Origin: Blautia pseudococcoides
Lineage (GTDB): Bacteria; Bacillota; Clostridia; Lachnospirales; Lachnospiraceae
DNA length: 64,000 nucleotides
Direction of reading: 5' to 3'
Assembly (NCBI RefSeq): GCF_001689125.2
Contig: NZ_CP015405.2
Location: 401,001-465,000, forward strand
This document shows positions 1-9,538 of the stretch, one piece after another. Numbering within the stretch: the stretch's first letter is position 1; every line of letters starts with the position of its first letter. Below the pieces are notes generated by a model that was not told where the DNA came from, searched no databases, and was given only the letters and a program-made list of their open reading frames with translations. The translations under genes and the position numbers were made by a program.

Positions 1-501
1 AGTATCTGGCATTATACCCATATCAGGGGAACGGCTAAAATCGGACGTAATTGTCACATTGGACAGAACTGTTATGTAGATGTGAACGTAAAGATAGGGG
101 ATTTTGTTAAATTACAAAATAATGTATCTGTGTATGAGTGTGTAGAATTAGAGGACTATGTATTTTGTGGGCCATCCAGTGTATTTACAAATGATTTGAC
201 CCCTAGAGCAAAATTCCCAAAGGGATCAGAGGGTTATAAGAAAACATTAGTTAAGGAAGGGGCAACGATTGGAGCCAATGCAACCATTGTATGTGGACAC
301 ACAATAGGAAGAAATGCACTGATTGCTGCGGGAGCGGTAATTATTGAAGACATTCCGGATTATGCTATGTTCGGCGGTGTTCCAGCTAAACAGATAGGAT
401 GGGTATGTGAATGCGGTCAGCCACTGGATCATAAGTTCTATTGTTCAAAGTGTGAAACAAAATACTATAAAGTTAAGGCAGGGCTTGAAAAAGAGGAATG
501 A
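1..501 (+). CDS. Hexapeptide-repeat sugar N-acetyltransferase (5' end outside window)
   Basis: The frame is open from base 1, so the start lies upstream; the GTG at 82 is internal. The visible 166 residues form a left-handed beta-helix built from hexapeptide repeats (for example the stretch with IGRNCHIGQNCYVD and later IGANATIVCGHTIGRNALI), as in the WbpD/WlbB family that acetylates the 3-amino group of UDP-GlcNAc3N-type sugars. The C-terminal tail carries CxC and CxxC pairs (CECG and CSKC) that look like a small zinc ribbon, often seen in this family. The flippase follows 24 bases later, so it belongs to a surface polysaccharide locus. The exact sugar substrate cannot be read from the sequence. 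Confidence 0.82.
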   Translation, partial: SIWHYTHIRGTAKIGRNCHIGQNCYVDVNVKIGDFVKLQNNVSVYECVELEDYVFCGPSSVFTNDLTPRAKFPKGSEGYKKTLVKEGATIGANATIVCGHTIGRNALIAAGAVIIEDIPDYAMFGGVPAKQIGWVCECGQPLDHKFYCSKCETKYYKVKAGLEKEE

Positions 502-525
502 GGTTCCGAATAGGAGGCAAGATGT

Positions 526-1734
526 GTGAATACTAACAAGAAAAAGATAGTTGGTGATTTTTCTTATAATCTGATGTCCTCATTGCTTGCAACAGGAGTA
601 TTGCAGATTGTTGTGTATCCAGTGTTGGCAAGATTATTTAACGCTTCAGCATATGGTGTTTTGTTGACCGTTATGGGGATTGTGAACACTGTTTCAGTTT
701 CTATAGGAAACACATTAAATAACACAAGACTTATTCAGAATACAAATTATGAAGAACAGGAGATCAGCGGAGATTTTAATTTGATCTTGTCTTTTTCTGG
801 CATAATTGGCGCTGTCGCAATATGGATAATAGGACAGCGAATGTTTGGATTATCAATTTTCACCTCTGTTTTAATGGTGATCTTAGTATTGCTGATGTCA
901 TGGCGTGCTTACTTTATTGTTGCTTTTAGAATAGTTTTGGATTTCAAGAGTAATTTTATCTGCAATATATGCATTGCAACAGGGTATTTTGTTGGTCTTG
1001 GTGTGGTGATGGTTACAAAGCAATGGCCATGTGTGTTTATTTTTGCCGAAGCCGGTGGCTTATTCTGGATATATAAAGAAACAAAGATTTACAGAGAGCA
1101 CTTTGGTATTACAAGATTGTTTAAACCGACAATATCAAAGTTTTTGATGTTACTTATTGTTACGATCTCCACCAATGTTATGCTTTATTTGGATAGAATA
1201 GTGATTTATCCTATACTTGGTTCTGAATCAGTATCAGTATATACGGTTGCTGTTTTTTTTGGGAAAACACTTGGAATCATTATGACACCCATAGCAAATG
1301 TATTATTGGGATACTTTGCACAGAAGGATTATAAAATGAATCTCAAAAATTTCTGGCAGACTAATTTAATTGTGCTTGGAACGGCCTCAGCATTTATGCT
1401 GCTATCGGTCGTGGCAGCTCCAATTGCAACTAAAATATTATATCCGGGATTTTTTGAACAAGCGCAACCCTTTATTTTTTATGCTAATTTAGCAGCGGTT
1501 ATAGGTGTTGTTGCTAGTATGGCACAGCCTGCTATTTTAAAATTTGTACCTACATATTGGCAATTAATTAAAGAAGGGCTGTATGCAGTGGTATATCTTG
1601 GAGCAGGTATTCTTTTATTAAATAAACATGGACTTATGGGATTTTGTATTGCTTCAATTACAGCGAATCTCGTAAAGGTAGTTATCCTTTATGCAATAGG
1701 TACAATATATTTCTCTAAAAATAATGGGAAATGA
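526..1734 (+). CDS. Polysaccharide flippase (Wzx/MATE-like)
   Basis: A 402-residue, highly hydrophobic protein with roughly a dozen membrane segments. It has the layout of the oligosaccharide flippase (polysaccharide biosynthesis, MVF/MATE-fold) family, which moves lipid-linked repeat units across the membrane. The start is GTG at 526, eight bases after AGGAGG at 512-517; the nearby ATG at 522 runs into a stop after four codons. The flanking acetyltransferase and the capE/F/G genes support a role in capsule or exopolysaccharide export. An AT-rich inverted repeat (1735-1745 with 1775-1784) follows the stop and may be a weak terminator. Base composition is clearly AT-rich compared with genes beyond 5.5 kb. 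Confidence 0.8.
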   Translation: MNTNKKKIVGDFSYNLMSSLLATGVLQIVVYPVLARLFNASAYGVLLTVMGIVNTVSVSIGNTLNNTRLIQNTNYEEQEISGDFNLILSFSGIIGAVAIWIIGQRMFGLSIFTSVLMVILVLLMSWRAYFIVAFRIVLDFKSNFICNICIATGYFVGLGVVMVTKQWPCVFIFAEAGGLFWIYKETKIYREHFGITRLFKPTISKFLMLLIVTISTNVMLYLDRIVIYPILGSESVSVYTVAVFFGKTLGIIMTPIANVLLGYFAQKDYKMNLKNFWQTNLIVLGTASAFMLLSVVAAPIATKILYPGFFEQAQPFIFYANLAAVIGVVASMAQPAILKFVPTYWQLIKEGLYAVVYLGAGILLLNKHGLMGFCIASITANLVKVVILYAIGTIYFSKNNGK

Positions 1735-1832
1735 TTTTTATTTAGTAAACAGAAGATTTTATTTGTTGTTATTTCTAAATAAAATTATGGATATGAATCA
1801 TTGCGGAATTACATAAAGAAGGAGAAAACAGT

Positions 1833-2885
1833 ATGAGTACATTTGGAGGAAAAACTCTATTGATCACAGGAGGGACTGGGTCTTTCGGAAATGCAGTTTT
1901 GAATCGGTTTCTTACAACGGATATCGGTGAAATCCGTATTTTTTCTCGGGATGAAAAAAAACAGGATGATATGAGACACGAATATCAAGCCAAATATCCA
2001 GATCATGCAGATAAAATTAAGTTTTATATAGGGGACGTTAGAAGTATGGAGTCCGTTCGTGCTGTGACGCACGATACAGATTATATTTTCCATGCGGCAG
2101 CGTTGAAACAGGTACCATCCTGCGAATTTTTTCCAATGGAAGCAGTAAGAACAAATGTTATTGGTACAAATAATGTTTTAGCAGCAGCAGTTGATGCCGG
2201 AGTAAAATCCGTTATCTGTCTGTCTACAGATAAAGCCGCATATCCTGTTAATGCAATGGGTATAACGAAAGCATTGGAAGAAAGAGTAGCAGTTGCGAAA
2301 TCAAGAACAGTAGATCCCAAAAGAACAAAGATATGCTGTACACGTTACGGTAATGTTATGTGCAGCCGGGGATCCGTTATTCCACTTTGGATCGAACAGA
2401 TAAAAAAGGGTGAAGCCATTACCATAACGGAGCCTTCGATGACAAGATTCATTATGTCTCTTGATGAGGCTGTAGACTTAGTGATGTTTGCATTTGAAAA
2501 TGGAACAAACGGTGATGTTCTTGTTCAGAAGGCTCCTGCTTGTACAATTGCAGTACAGGTACAGGCTGTTTGCGAATTGTTTGGTAGAAAAAAAGAGGAT
2601 ATCAGAATTATCGGTATTCGCCATGGTGAAAAAATGTATGAAACGCTTCTCACAAATGAGGAATGTGCAAAGGCAGTAGATATGGGGGATTTTTATCGTG
2701 TTCCGGCTGATAATCGCGGACTGAACTATGATAAATATTTTAAAGACGGTGACACTGGACGAAATACATTATCAGAGTTTAATAGTAATAATACGCAATT
2801 ACTGGATGTTGAGGAAGTAAAAGCTAAATTAATAAAGCTTGAATATATTAGAAATGAGATGGATGCAGCGGGTCTAAAGTATTAA
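1833..2885 (+). CDS. capE: UDP-GlcNAc 4,6-dehydratase/5-epimerase, CapE/FnlA type
   Basis: Extended short-chain dehydrogenase of 350 residues. The NAD(P)-binding motif TGGTGSFG is at residues 12-19. The catalytic region has STDK at 131-134 and an MxxxK motif (M142, K146) instead of YxxxK, which is typical of the WbjB/CapE class. In that family the enzyme removes water from UDP-GlcNAc and epimerises C5, the first step towards UDP-L-FucNAc. The next two genes encode the matching second and third enzymes, which makes the assignment firm. The ribosome site GGAG lies just before ATG 1833. Confidence 0.9.
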   Translation: MSTFGGKTLLITGGTGSFGNAVLNRFLTTDIGEIRIFSRDEKKQDDMRHEYQAKYPDHADKIKFYIGDVRSMESVRAVTHDTDYIFHAAALKQVPSCEFFPMEAVRTNVIGTNNVLAAAVDAGVKSVICLSTDKAAYPVNAMGITKALEERVAVAKSRTVDPKRTKICCTRYGNVMCSRGSVIPLWIEQIKKGEAITITEPSMTRFIMSLDEAVDLVMFAFENGTNGDVLVQKAPACTIAVQVQAVCELFGRKKEDIRIIGIRHGEKMYETLLTNEECAKAVDMGDFYRVPADNRGLNYDKYFKDGDTGRNTLSEFNSNNTQLLDVEEVKAKLIKLEYIRNEMDAAGLKY

Positions 2886-2906
2886 ATATGGATAGGAGAT
2901 GGACAG

Positions 2907-4121
2907 GTGAAAATATTAATAACAGGGGCCAAGGGGTTTGTCGGCCGAAATTTGGTGGAAAGCTTAAAATGCATCAGAGACGGAAAAGACAAAGTACATA
3001 AGATTGAAAAGTTAAATTGTGCATCGGATTTGGACATCTGTACCTATGATGTTGATTCTCAACCAGAGGAACTGGAAAATGCTTGCAAGGACTGCTCTTT
3101 TGTATTTAATCTTGCTGGTGTAAATCGGCCAAAAGACCAGACTGAATTTATGGCCGGTAATTTTGGCTTTGCTTCTACATTATTGAACACTTTAAGGAAA
3201 TATAATAATAACTGTCCGGTTATGCTTTCAAGCTCCATTCAAGCCACACTCATTGGCCGATATGGGACCTCTGACTATGGAAAATCCAAGTTGGCAGGAG
3301 AAGAATGTTTTTTTAACTATTCCAAAGAGACTGGTGCAAAGGTACTGGTATATCGTTTTCCAAACTTATTTGGAAAATGGTGCAGAGCAAATTACAATTC
3401 CGTGGTTGCCACATTTTGTAATAATATTGCAAATGATTTACCTATCCATGTAAACGATCGCAATACAAAGTTGGAGCTTCTTTATATTGATGATTTGATT
3501 GAGGAGTTGTTATCTGCTCTTAATGGAGAGGAACATCATTGTGAATTTGAGGGTTTAGAAACAGTCAAAAAGAATAATGGAAAATATTGCTTTGTTCCAA
3601 CAACTTATCATGTGACGCTGGGGGAGATGGTTGATATATTGGATCGTTTTAAATCGCAGCCGCGGACGTTAGTTATGCCGGAGATTCCAAATAATTCTTT
3701 TGAAAAAAAGTTATATTCTACTTATTTATCTTATTTACCGAAAGAAAAAGTGGCGTTCCCGTTAAAGATGAATGTTGATGACCGGGGAAGTTTTACGGAA
3801 TTAATGAAAACTGCTCGTTGCGGACAGGTTTCCATCAACATTAGTAAACCAGGAATCACAAAAGGGCAACACTGGCATCATAGTAAATGGGAGATATTTA
3901 TTGTGGTTTCCGGTCATGGTTTGATTCAGGAACGGAAGCTTGGTTCAGATGAGATATTAGAATTTGAAGTGTCTGGTGATAAAATTGAGGCAATCCATAT
4001 GCTGCCAGGATATACACATAATATTATAAACTTGTCTGATACAAAGGATTTGGTGACTGTGATGTGGGCAAATGAACAGTTTGACCAAATGCATCCCGAT
4101 ACATTTGGAGAGTCAGTTTAA
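2907..4121 (+). CDS. capF: Bifunctional SDR reductase/cupin, CapF/FnlB type
   Basis: A 404-residue two-domain protein. The N-terminal SDR domain has GAKGFVG at residues 7-13 and the catalytic YxxxK (Y124, K128). The C-terminal cupin (about residues 285-395) contains a histidine-rich metal site, QHWHHSKWE, near 320. This architecture is specific to CapF, whose cupin epimerises at C3 and whose SDR domain reduces the 4-keto sugar to UDP-6-deoxy-L-talNAc. The start is GTG 2907 with AGGAGA at 2894-2899. It lies 21 bases downstream of capE in the same operon. Confidence 0.9.
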   Translation: MKILITGAKGFVGRNLVESLKCIRDGKDKVHKIEKLNCASDLDICTYDVDSQPEELENACKDCSFVFNLAGVNRPKDQTEFMAGNFGFASTLLNTLRKYNNNCPVMLSSSIQATLIGRYGTSDYGKSKLAGEECFFNYSKETGAKVLVYRFPNLFGKWCRANYNSVVATFCNNIANDLPIHVNDRNTKLELLYIDDLIEELLSALNGEEHHCEFEGLETVKKNNGKYCFVPTTYHVTLGEMVDILDRFKSQPRTLVMPEIPNNSFEKKLYSTYLSYLPKEKVAFPLKMNVDDRGSFTELMKTARCGQVSINISKPGITKGQHWHHSKWEIFIVVSGHGLIQERKLGSDEILEFEVSGDKIEAIHMLPGYTHNIINLSDTKDLVTVMWANEQFDQMHPDTFGESV

Positions 4122-4139
4122 AAGTGGAGAACGGATAAG

Positions 4140-5324
4140 ATGGAGATAAAATTTGATTATTCAGAAATAAAATTCAAACATGATGGGAGATTAAAACTTC
4201 TGATCATTGTAGGAACCAGACCGGAAATTATTCGGCTTGCAGCTACCATCAATAAATGTAGAAGATATTTTGATTGTGTTCTTGCACATACTGGACAGAA
4301 CTATGATTATAATTTGAATGGGGTGTTTTTTCGCGATTTAAAGTTGGATGCACCAGAAGTTTATATGGATACAGTAGGTGATGATCTAGGTGCAACCGTT
4401 GGAAATATAATAAATTGTTCCTATAAACTGATGAACCGGATTAAACCCGATGCATTGCTTATTCTTGGTGATACTAATTCCTGTTTATCTGCAATTGCTG
4501 CAAAACGTTTACATATCCCGATTTTTCATATGGAAGCCGGAAACCGCTGTAAAGATGAGTGTTTACCGGAGGAAACGAACAGGCGGATAGTAGATATTAT
4601 ATCAGATGTGAATTTAGCGTATTCAGAACATGCTCGTGGTTATTTAGCTGATTGTGGACTTCCAAAGGAACGTACCTATGTGACTGGCTCTCCAATGGCA
4701 GAGGTGCTGCATCAAAACTTTAAGGAAATTAAAGCGTCTGATATATTGTCAAAACTTTGCCTGGAACCTAAGAAATATATATTGTTGTCAGCGCATCGTG
4801 AAGAAAATATTGATACGGAGAAGAACTTTCTTTCACTGTTCAATGCTATTAACAAATTAGCTGAGAAATATGATCTGCCGATTCTGTATTCTTGCCATCC
4901 GAGAAGTAAAAAGCGTTTGGCACAATCTGGTTTTCAGCTCGATCATCGAGTGATTCAGCATGAGCCATTGGGATTCCACGATTACAATCATTTGCAAATG
5001 AACGCTTTTGTGGTGGTGTCTGATTCAGGAACATTACCAGAAGAGAGCAGTTTCTTTAACAGTGTAGGGCATCCGTTCCCTGCTGTGTGTATCAGAACGT
5101 CCACGGAACGCCCGGAAGCTTTAGATAAAGCAGGGTTTATACTTGCAGGGATTGATGAGAAATCCCTGTTACAGGCGGTGACAACTGCTGTGGATATGTT
5201 TGTAAAAGGTGATCATGGCAATACAGTACCGGACTATTTAGATGAGAATGTAAGCACTAAGGTAATTAAAATAATTCAGTCTTATACAGGAGTAATTGAT
5301 AAGATGGTTTGGAGGAAATATTAA
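4140..5324 (+). CDS. capG: UDP-N-acetylglucosamine 2-epimerase family, CapG/FnlC type
   Basis: A 394-residue non-hydrolysing UDP-GlcNAc 2-epimerase (WecB family, GT-B fold). It shows the N-terminal GTRPEIIRLA motif around residues 25-34, an LGDTNS segment, HMEAGNR, and a C-terminal DSGTLPEESS motif. WecB alone would make UDP-ManNAc, but its position directly behind capE and capF fits the last step from UDP-L-PneNAc/talNAc to UDP-L-FucNAc. It is the last gene of the AT-rich block, with a terminator-like hairpin at 5403-5443. Confidence 0.87.
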   Translation: MEIKFDYSEIKFKHDGRLKLLIIVGTRPEIIRLAATINKCRRYFDCVLAHTGQNYDYNLNGVFFRDLKLDAPEVYMDTVGDDLGATVGNIINCSYKLMNRIKPDALLILGDTNSCLSAIAAKRLHIPIFHMEAGNRCKDECLPEETNRRIVDIISDVNLAYSEHARGYLADCGLPKERTYVTGSPMAEVLHQNFKEIKASDILSKLCLEPKKYILLSAHREENIDTEKNFLSLFNAINKLAEKYDLPILYSCHPRSKKRLAQSGFQLDHRVIQHEPLGFHDYNHLQMNAFVVVSDSGTLPEESSFFNSVGHPFPAVCIRTSTERPEALDKAGFILAGIDEKSLLQAVTTAVDMFVKGDHGNTVPDYLDENVSTKVIKIIQSYTGVIDKMVWRKY

Positions 5325-5402
5325 CAGTGAATCGATAAGCGGGTGGCAGCACCGGAAGGCAGTATAAATCTGGATCCTATGGGTACTTCCGAACGAAATA
5401 CA

Positions 5403-5443
5403 GCCGCACAGTATACGGAAGGATCATACCGTGCGGCCGTTTT
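5403..5443 (+). terminator. Terminator after the polysaccharide operon
   Basis: GCCGCACAGTAT pairs with ATACCGTGCGGC (one mismatch) and is followed by GTTTTAT. It sits between capG (plus) and hutU (minus), so it may also stop hutU transcription, although the T-run on the minus strand is weak. Confidence 0.6.
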
Positions 5444-5474
5444 ATGTCATATGCTTTAGAGGGTGCATGAGACA

Positions 5475-7475
5475 TCATTTTTCTTTTTTCAACATATGGA
5501 TCATATCCGACAATTCCCGCTCATCACATCCAAAAGGAACCGTGAGCGTATTCCCTTCTTCCTTATAAAGCGAAACCGTTTCCAGCGCATGTGGATTCCC
5601 AGCCCAGGCGCGTCTTGCCACGCCGCACATAACATCATAGTTTACAGCCCGGCAGATGATCTCATCCACCTCCGGGGAGCCATCCAGGAGCAGCCCGTAG
5701 CCACAGCTTTGCGAGTTGCCGATTCCTGTTCCGCCGCCGTTGTGTATGGTCATCATGGTCATACCCATAGCGGAATCACCGCCGTAAACCAGTGCAGACA
5801 TATCAGCCGTTATGTTGCTCCCGTCATGGATATTGGAAGTTTCTCTTGAAGGTGCATCCACACCGCCTGTATCCATGTGGTCACGGCCCATCATGATAGG
5901 CCCGGTTTTGCCTTCCCGCACCAGACGGTTGAAGGCAAGGGCAATTTTTTTCCTGGTCTCCCCGTCCTGATAAAGTATCCTGGCCTGTGTACCCATAACA
6001 AGATGATTCTCTCCTGCATGTTTGATCCACAGATAATTGTCATAGTCCTGGAACCTGCGATCTTTGTCAATACAGTCCATTGCGGTCTGGTCTGTCAGTG
6101 CCAGATCCTCCGGTTTTCCGCTCAGTACAACCCAGCGGAAGGGTCCGTAACCATAGTCAAAAAGAGTAGGGCCCATGAACTCTTCCACAAAGGATTTATA
6201 AATAAATCCATCCAGATCATTTTCTCCATTCCTGCACACTTCCCTGATCCCAATATCATACATAGTGGTGGTCAGGCTGTTTCCGTAGTCAAAGAAATAG
6301 GTGCCTTTGGACCGCAAAATCTCGATCAATTCATGATGCCTGAACAAAGTCTTCTTTACTTTTTCCTCAAATAATTCCTTATTCTCGGCAAGCATTTTTG
6401 TCCGTTCCTCAAAAGTCATTCCCTGGGGACAGTATCCCCCGTCAAATGCCACGTGACAGGACGTCTGGTCTGTGAGCAGGTCAATGTTCTGTTCCGTTTC
6501 CACAGCATATTCCAGCAAATCCACAATATTTCCATGGAACCCAATGGAAATAGGTTCCCTTTTCTGCTGGTATTCCCCTGCGAGAGCAAACGCTTCTCTG
6601 GGTGTATGCACCATAGCCTTGATCCAGCCAAGACGCATACGCAGCTCTATTTTAGAGGCATCCACCTCCGCGATGATCCCCACACCCTGGCACAGTTCAA
6701 TGGCCTTACCCTGTGCCCCGCTCATCCCTCCAAGACCGGCAGAGACGAGGAGATTTCCCCTAAGAACTTCCTCACTGCTTTTGTGGAGTATCTGTCTTGC
6801 TGCTGCCAGAAATGTAGAATATGTGCCGTGCACAATTCCCTGGGATCCGATATAAAACCATCCTCCTGCCGTGAACTGTCCGTAATTGGTAACCCCAAGG
6901 GCAGCGCACCGGTTCCACTGTTCCGGGGTGTTATATTTCCCCACCATGAGACCATTGGCAAGTATGACTCTGGGACAGGAACGGGCCGATTTGAAAAGGC
7001 CTGCCGGATGACCGGAACTGACTACAAGCGTCTGTTCCTCTGTGATCTGCTCCAGGTATTTTTTTATGAGCCGGTACTGCATCCAGTTCTGGCATACCTG
7101 TCCGGTCTCCCCATAGGTGACCAGCTCGTAGGGATAAAGCGCCACGTCAGAATTCAGGTTGTTGTCTATCATGACCTGAATGGCTTTTCCGGCCAGGCAT
7201 TTTCCCTTGTATTCATCTACTGGTTTTCCATAAATTGCTCCGTGAGGCCGGAAACGGTAGCCGTAAATCCGGCCATGCTCCATGAGTTCCTGATAGAACT
7301 CCGGAATGATTTCCCGGTGATATTTGGGGGGAATGTAGCGCAGGGCATTTTTTACGGCAAGTTTAATATCTGCTTCGCCAAGCGCAGCCTCCCGCTTCGG
7401 AGCCCGGCGCACTGCCGGGTCGAAGGAGCCGGGAGAGGGCAGAGGCCCCTCCCATGCATATAAAATAGTGTCCAT
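5475..7475 (-). CDS. hutU: Urocanate hydratase (urocanase)
   Basis: A 666-residue protein of the urocanase family, which adds water to urocanate to give 4-imidazolone-5-propionate using tightly bound NAD as an electrophile. Visible family features are the glycine-rich NAD-binding segment SAGLGGMSGAQGKA and the late GRDHMDTGGVDAPSRE region followed by SNIHDGSN. The length matches the longer clostridial urocanases (about 670 residues) rather than the 550-residue proteobacterial form. The start ATG at 7475 has AAGGAAGG upstream. It is the last gene of the hutH operon. No imidazolonepropionase (hutI) is present nearby. Confidence 0.93.
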   Translation of the reverse strand: MDTILYAWEGPLPSPGSFDPAVRRAPKREAALGEADIKLAVKNALRYIPPKYHREIIPEFYQELMEHGRIYGYRFRPHGAIYGKPVDEYKGKCLAGKAIQVMIDNNLNSDVALYPYELVTYGETGQVCQNWMQYRLIKKYLEQITEEQTLVVSSGHPAGLFKSARSCPRVILANGLMVGKYNTPEQWNRCAALGVTNYGQFTAGGWFYIGSQGIVHGTYSTFLAAARQILHKSSEEVLRGNLLVSAGLGGMSGAQGKAIELCQGVGIIAEVDASKIELRMRLGWIKAMVHTPREAFALAGEYQQKREPISIGFHGNIVDLLEYAVETEQNIDLLTDQTSCHVAFDGGYCPQGMTFEERTKMLAENKELFEEKVKKTLFRHHELIEILRSKGTYFFDYGNSLTTTMYDIGIREVCRNGENDLDGFIYKSFVEEFMGPTLFDYGYGPFRWVVLSGKPEDLALTDQTAMDCIDKDRRFQDYDNYLWIKHAGENHLVMGTQARILYQDGETRKKIALAFNRLVREGKTGPIMMGRDHMDTGGVDAPSRETSNIHDGSNITADMSALVYGGDSAMGMTMMTIHNGGGTGIGNSQSCGYGLLLDGSPEVDEIICRAVNYDVMCGVARRAWAGNPHALETVSLYKEEGNTLTVPFGCDERELSDMIHMLKKEK

Positions 7476-7494
7476 ATTCTATCCTTCCTTGCCT

Positions 7495-9495
7495 TTACAG
7501 ACTGCGGGACAGCTCGTAGGCATCCCAGACCGCGTACATAATATTCCGCACTCTCCGGGCATCCCCCAGCAGGTAAATTTCATTTTCCTCCAGACTCAGC
7601 TGTTCATAAAGCGCGTTGTTGGAGGTATATCCAATGGCACAGACGAAGGTGTCAGCCTCCAAATTGTGCTCTTCCCCGTTTTTTGTATAAGTGACAGTCC
7701 TGTCTTCCATGCATTTGACGCCTGCGCCTGCTATCTGCTGCACATGATGGAACTTCAGCAGATCTTTCAGCATGATCTTATTCATATGAGGCACCGGTGC
7801 ACCGGCCGACAGTATTTCCGGCAGGGCTTCCAGTATGGTAACCTGTCTGTTGTTTTCAGCAAGGTCAAGAGCAAGTTCACAGCCTACAAGCCCGCCCCCG
7901 ATGATAACTGTATGATCGCCGGGAGTGATCTCACCGGAAAAGATGCGTTCTGCAGGGTACATATCATGGTTTCCGGGCAGACGCAGGGTCCGCGGAGTGG
8001 AACCTATGGCTACAATGACCGTGTCGTGGGGATAGGATTTCAGGGTATCTGCTGTCACAGCGGTATTGTAATGAATTTCTACACCTAAATCTTCCAGTGT
8101 TCTTTGATACCAGTCAACCAGTTTTAAATCATCGTGTTTGAAGGACGGCGCCCCGGCCAGATGAAGGGCCCCCCCGGGACGGCTGCTCTTTTCCAGGATG
8201 ACGGGATAATGTCCCCTGAGCTTCAGGACTCTGGCGGCTTCCATTCCTGCCACGCCTGCCCCGATAATGAGAACTCTTTTCTTTACACATGCAGGCTGCA
8301 GATAATAGGAGGTTTCTCTTCCGCAGGAGGGGTTTACAGCACAGGAAACAGGCTTTGCAGTGATCAGCCGGTTCATGCAGCCTTCATGGCACCCAAGGCA
8401 GGGGCGTACGAATTCAAATCTGCCGCTCCTTATTTTATTTACCGTGTCAGGGTCCGCAAGAAGGCTTCTGCCAAGTGCGATCAGGTCGGTTTTTCCGTCC
8501 CGCAGGGCATCGGAGGCCAAATCCGGATCTTCCATGCGCCCGGCGATGAGGATTGGTACATCCATTTCTTTTTTCAGGATTTCACCAAAAGGTATGTTCA
8601 TGCCTTTTTCAAAATACATGGGCGGATGGGACCAGTACCAGGAATCATAGGTTCCGGCATCCACATCCAGCGCGTCATAACCTGCTTTTACCAGGATTTT
8701 GGCAGCTTCAATGCCTTCCGGGATATCACGGCCAAGCTCTTCAAAGTCTTCTCCGGGAAGGCCGCCCTGGCGCATGCCTTTTATGTAGGATTTTAAACTG
8801 TAGCGGAGGATGACCGGGAATTTCTCTCCGCATTTTTTCTTGATGTTCTGCACTACTTCGCAGGCAAAACGCAGGCGGTTTTCCAGACATCCGCCATATG
8901 CGTCTGTCCGTTTGTTAAAGAGGGGCAGGGCAAACTGATCCAGAAGATATCCTTCATGGACAGCATGGATCTCAATGCCGTCAAAACCGGCCTGCTGGCA
9001 GATTTTTGCCGTATCTCCGCAGCGCTCCACGATCCTGTGGATCTCGTCCACTGTCAATTCCCTGCACATAAGTGTTTTATCCCAGTAGCTGCTCACAGGG
9101 GAGGGCGCAACAGGAGGCTGTCCGCAGAGCAGATGAGGTTTCAGTACACGGCCGAATCCTGCTGTGAGCTGGGTGAATATTTTAGAACCGTAGGCATGGA
9201 CACGCTCACACATTTCCGCTGTGTTCATAATAAAGGTAGATGGATTATCTGTTGGGCACGGCATGGTTCCGTCCACAGCTTTTTCGATATCATTTTCCGC
9301 ATAAATGGTGCCTGTGATGATAAGGCCTACCCCGCCTTTGGCCCTGGCCACATAGTATTCAATGCCCCGTTCATTGAAGGTGTTTTCCGCTGTTACCATT
9401 CCTCCGGTACCCATAGCGGCCATCACATATCTGTTTTTCAGGGTACAGCCTGCAAGCTGATAAGGTTCAAATAAAATCTTATGGTTATCTTTCAT
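7495..9495 (-). CDS. NADH:flavin oxidoreductase / 2-enoate reductase-like (OYE plus FAD/NAD domain)
   Basis: About 666 residues with an N-terminal old-yellow-enzyme TIM barrel (FMN) starting at FEPYQLAGCTLKNR. A four-cysteine Fe-S motif (CLGCHEGC, then two more Cys) lies near residues 365-385. The C-terminal FAD/NAD(P) Rossmann half has GAGVAGMEAA and GGGLVGCELA. This is the 2,4-dienoyl-CoA reductase/enoate reductase/BaiCD architecture, enzymes that reduce activated C=C bonds. An upstream ATG at 9531 exists, but ATG 9495 has GGAG ten bases upstream, so 9495 is preferred. Lying between hutH and hutU, it may act on urocanate or a derivative; this is inference only. Confidence 0.85.
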   Translation of the reverse strand: MKDNHKILFEPYQLAGCTLKNRYVMAAMGTGGMVTAENTFNERGIEYYVARAKGGVGLIITGTIYAENDIEKAVDGTMPCPTDNPSTFIMNTAEMCERVHAYGSKIFTQLTAGFGRVLKPHLLCGQPPVAPSPVSSYWDKTLMCRELTVDEIHRIVERCGDTAKICQQAGFDGIEIHAVHEGYLLDQFALPLFNKRTDAYGGCLENRLRFACEVVQNIKKKCGEKFPVILRYSLKSYIKGMRQGGLPGEDFEELGRDIPEGIEAAKILVKAGYDALDVDAGTYDSWYWSHPPMYFEKGMNIPFGEILKKEMDVPILIAGRMEDPDLASDALRDGKTDLIALGRSLLADPDTVNKIRSGRFEFVRPCLGCHEGCMNRLITAKPVSCAVNPSCGRETSYYLQPACVKKRVLIIGAGVAGMEAARVLKLRGHYPVILEKSSRPGGALHLAGAPSFKHDDLKLVDWYQRTLEDLGVEIHYNTAVTADTLKSYPHDTVIVAIGSTPRTLRLPGNHDMYPAERIFSGEITPGDHTVIIGGGLVGCELALDLAENNRQVTILEALPEILSAGAPVPHMNKIMLKDLLKFHHVQQIAGAGVKCMEDRTVTYTKNGEEHNLEADTFVCAIGYTSNNALYEQLSLEENEIYLLGDARRVRNIMYAVWDAYELSRSL

Positions 9496-9538
9496 GGTTT
9501 TCACACTCCGAATCTGTTTTTTTGCCGGCATGATGCGA

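Noticed and set aside
1735..1784. AT-rich inverted repeat after the flippase gene
   Set aside because: Stem is nearly all A-T with a long loop and no separate T-run; too weak to call a terminator.
5337..5443. T-box-like text GGGTGGCAGCACC before a terminator
   Set aside because: The core differs from GGGTGGnACC by two extra bases, and no plus-strand gene follows the terminator.
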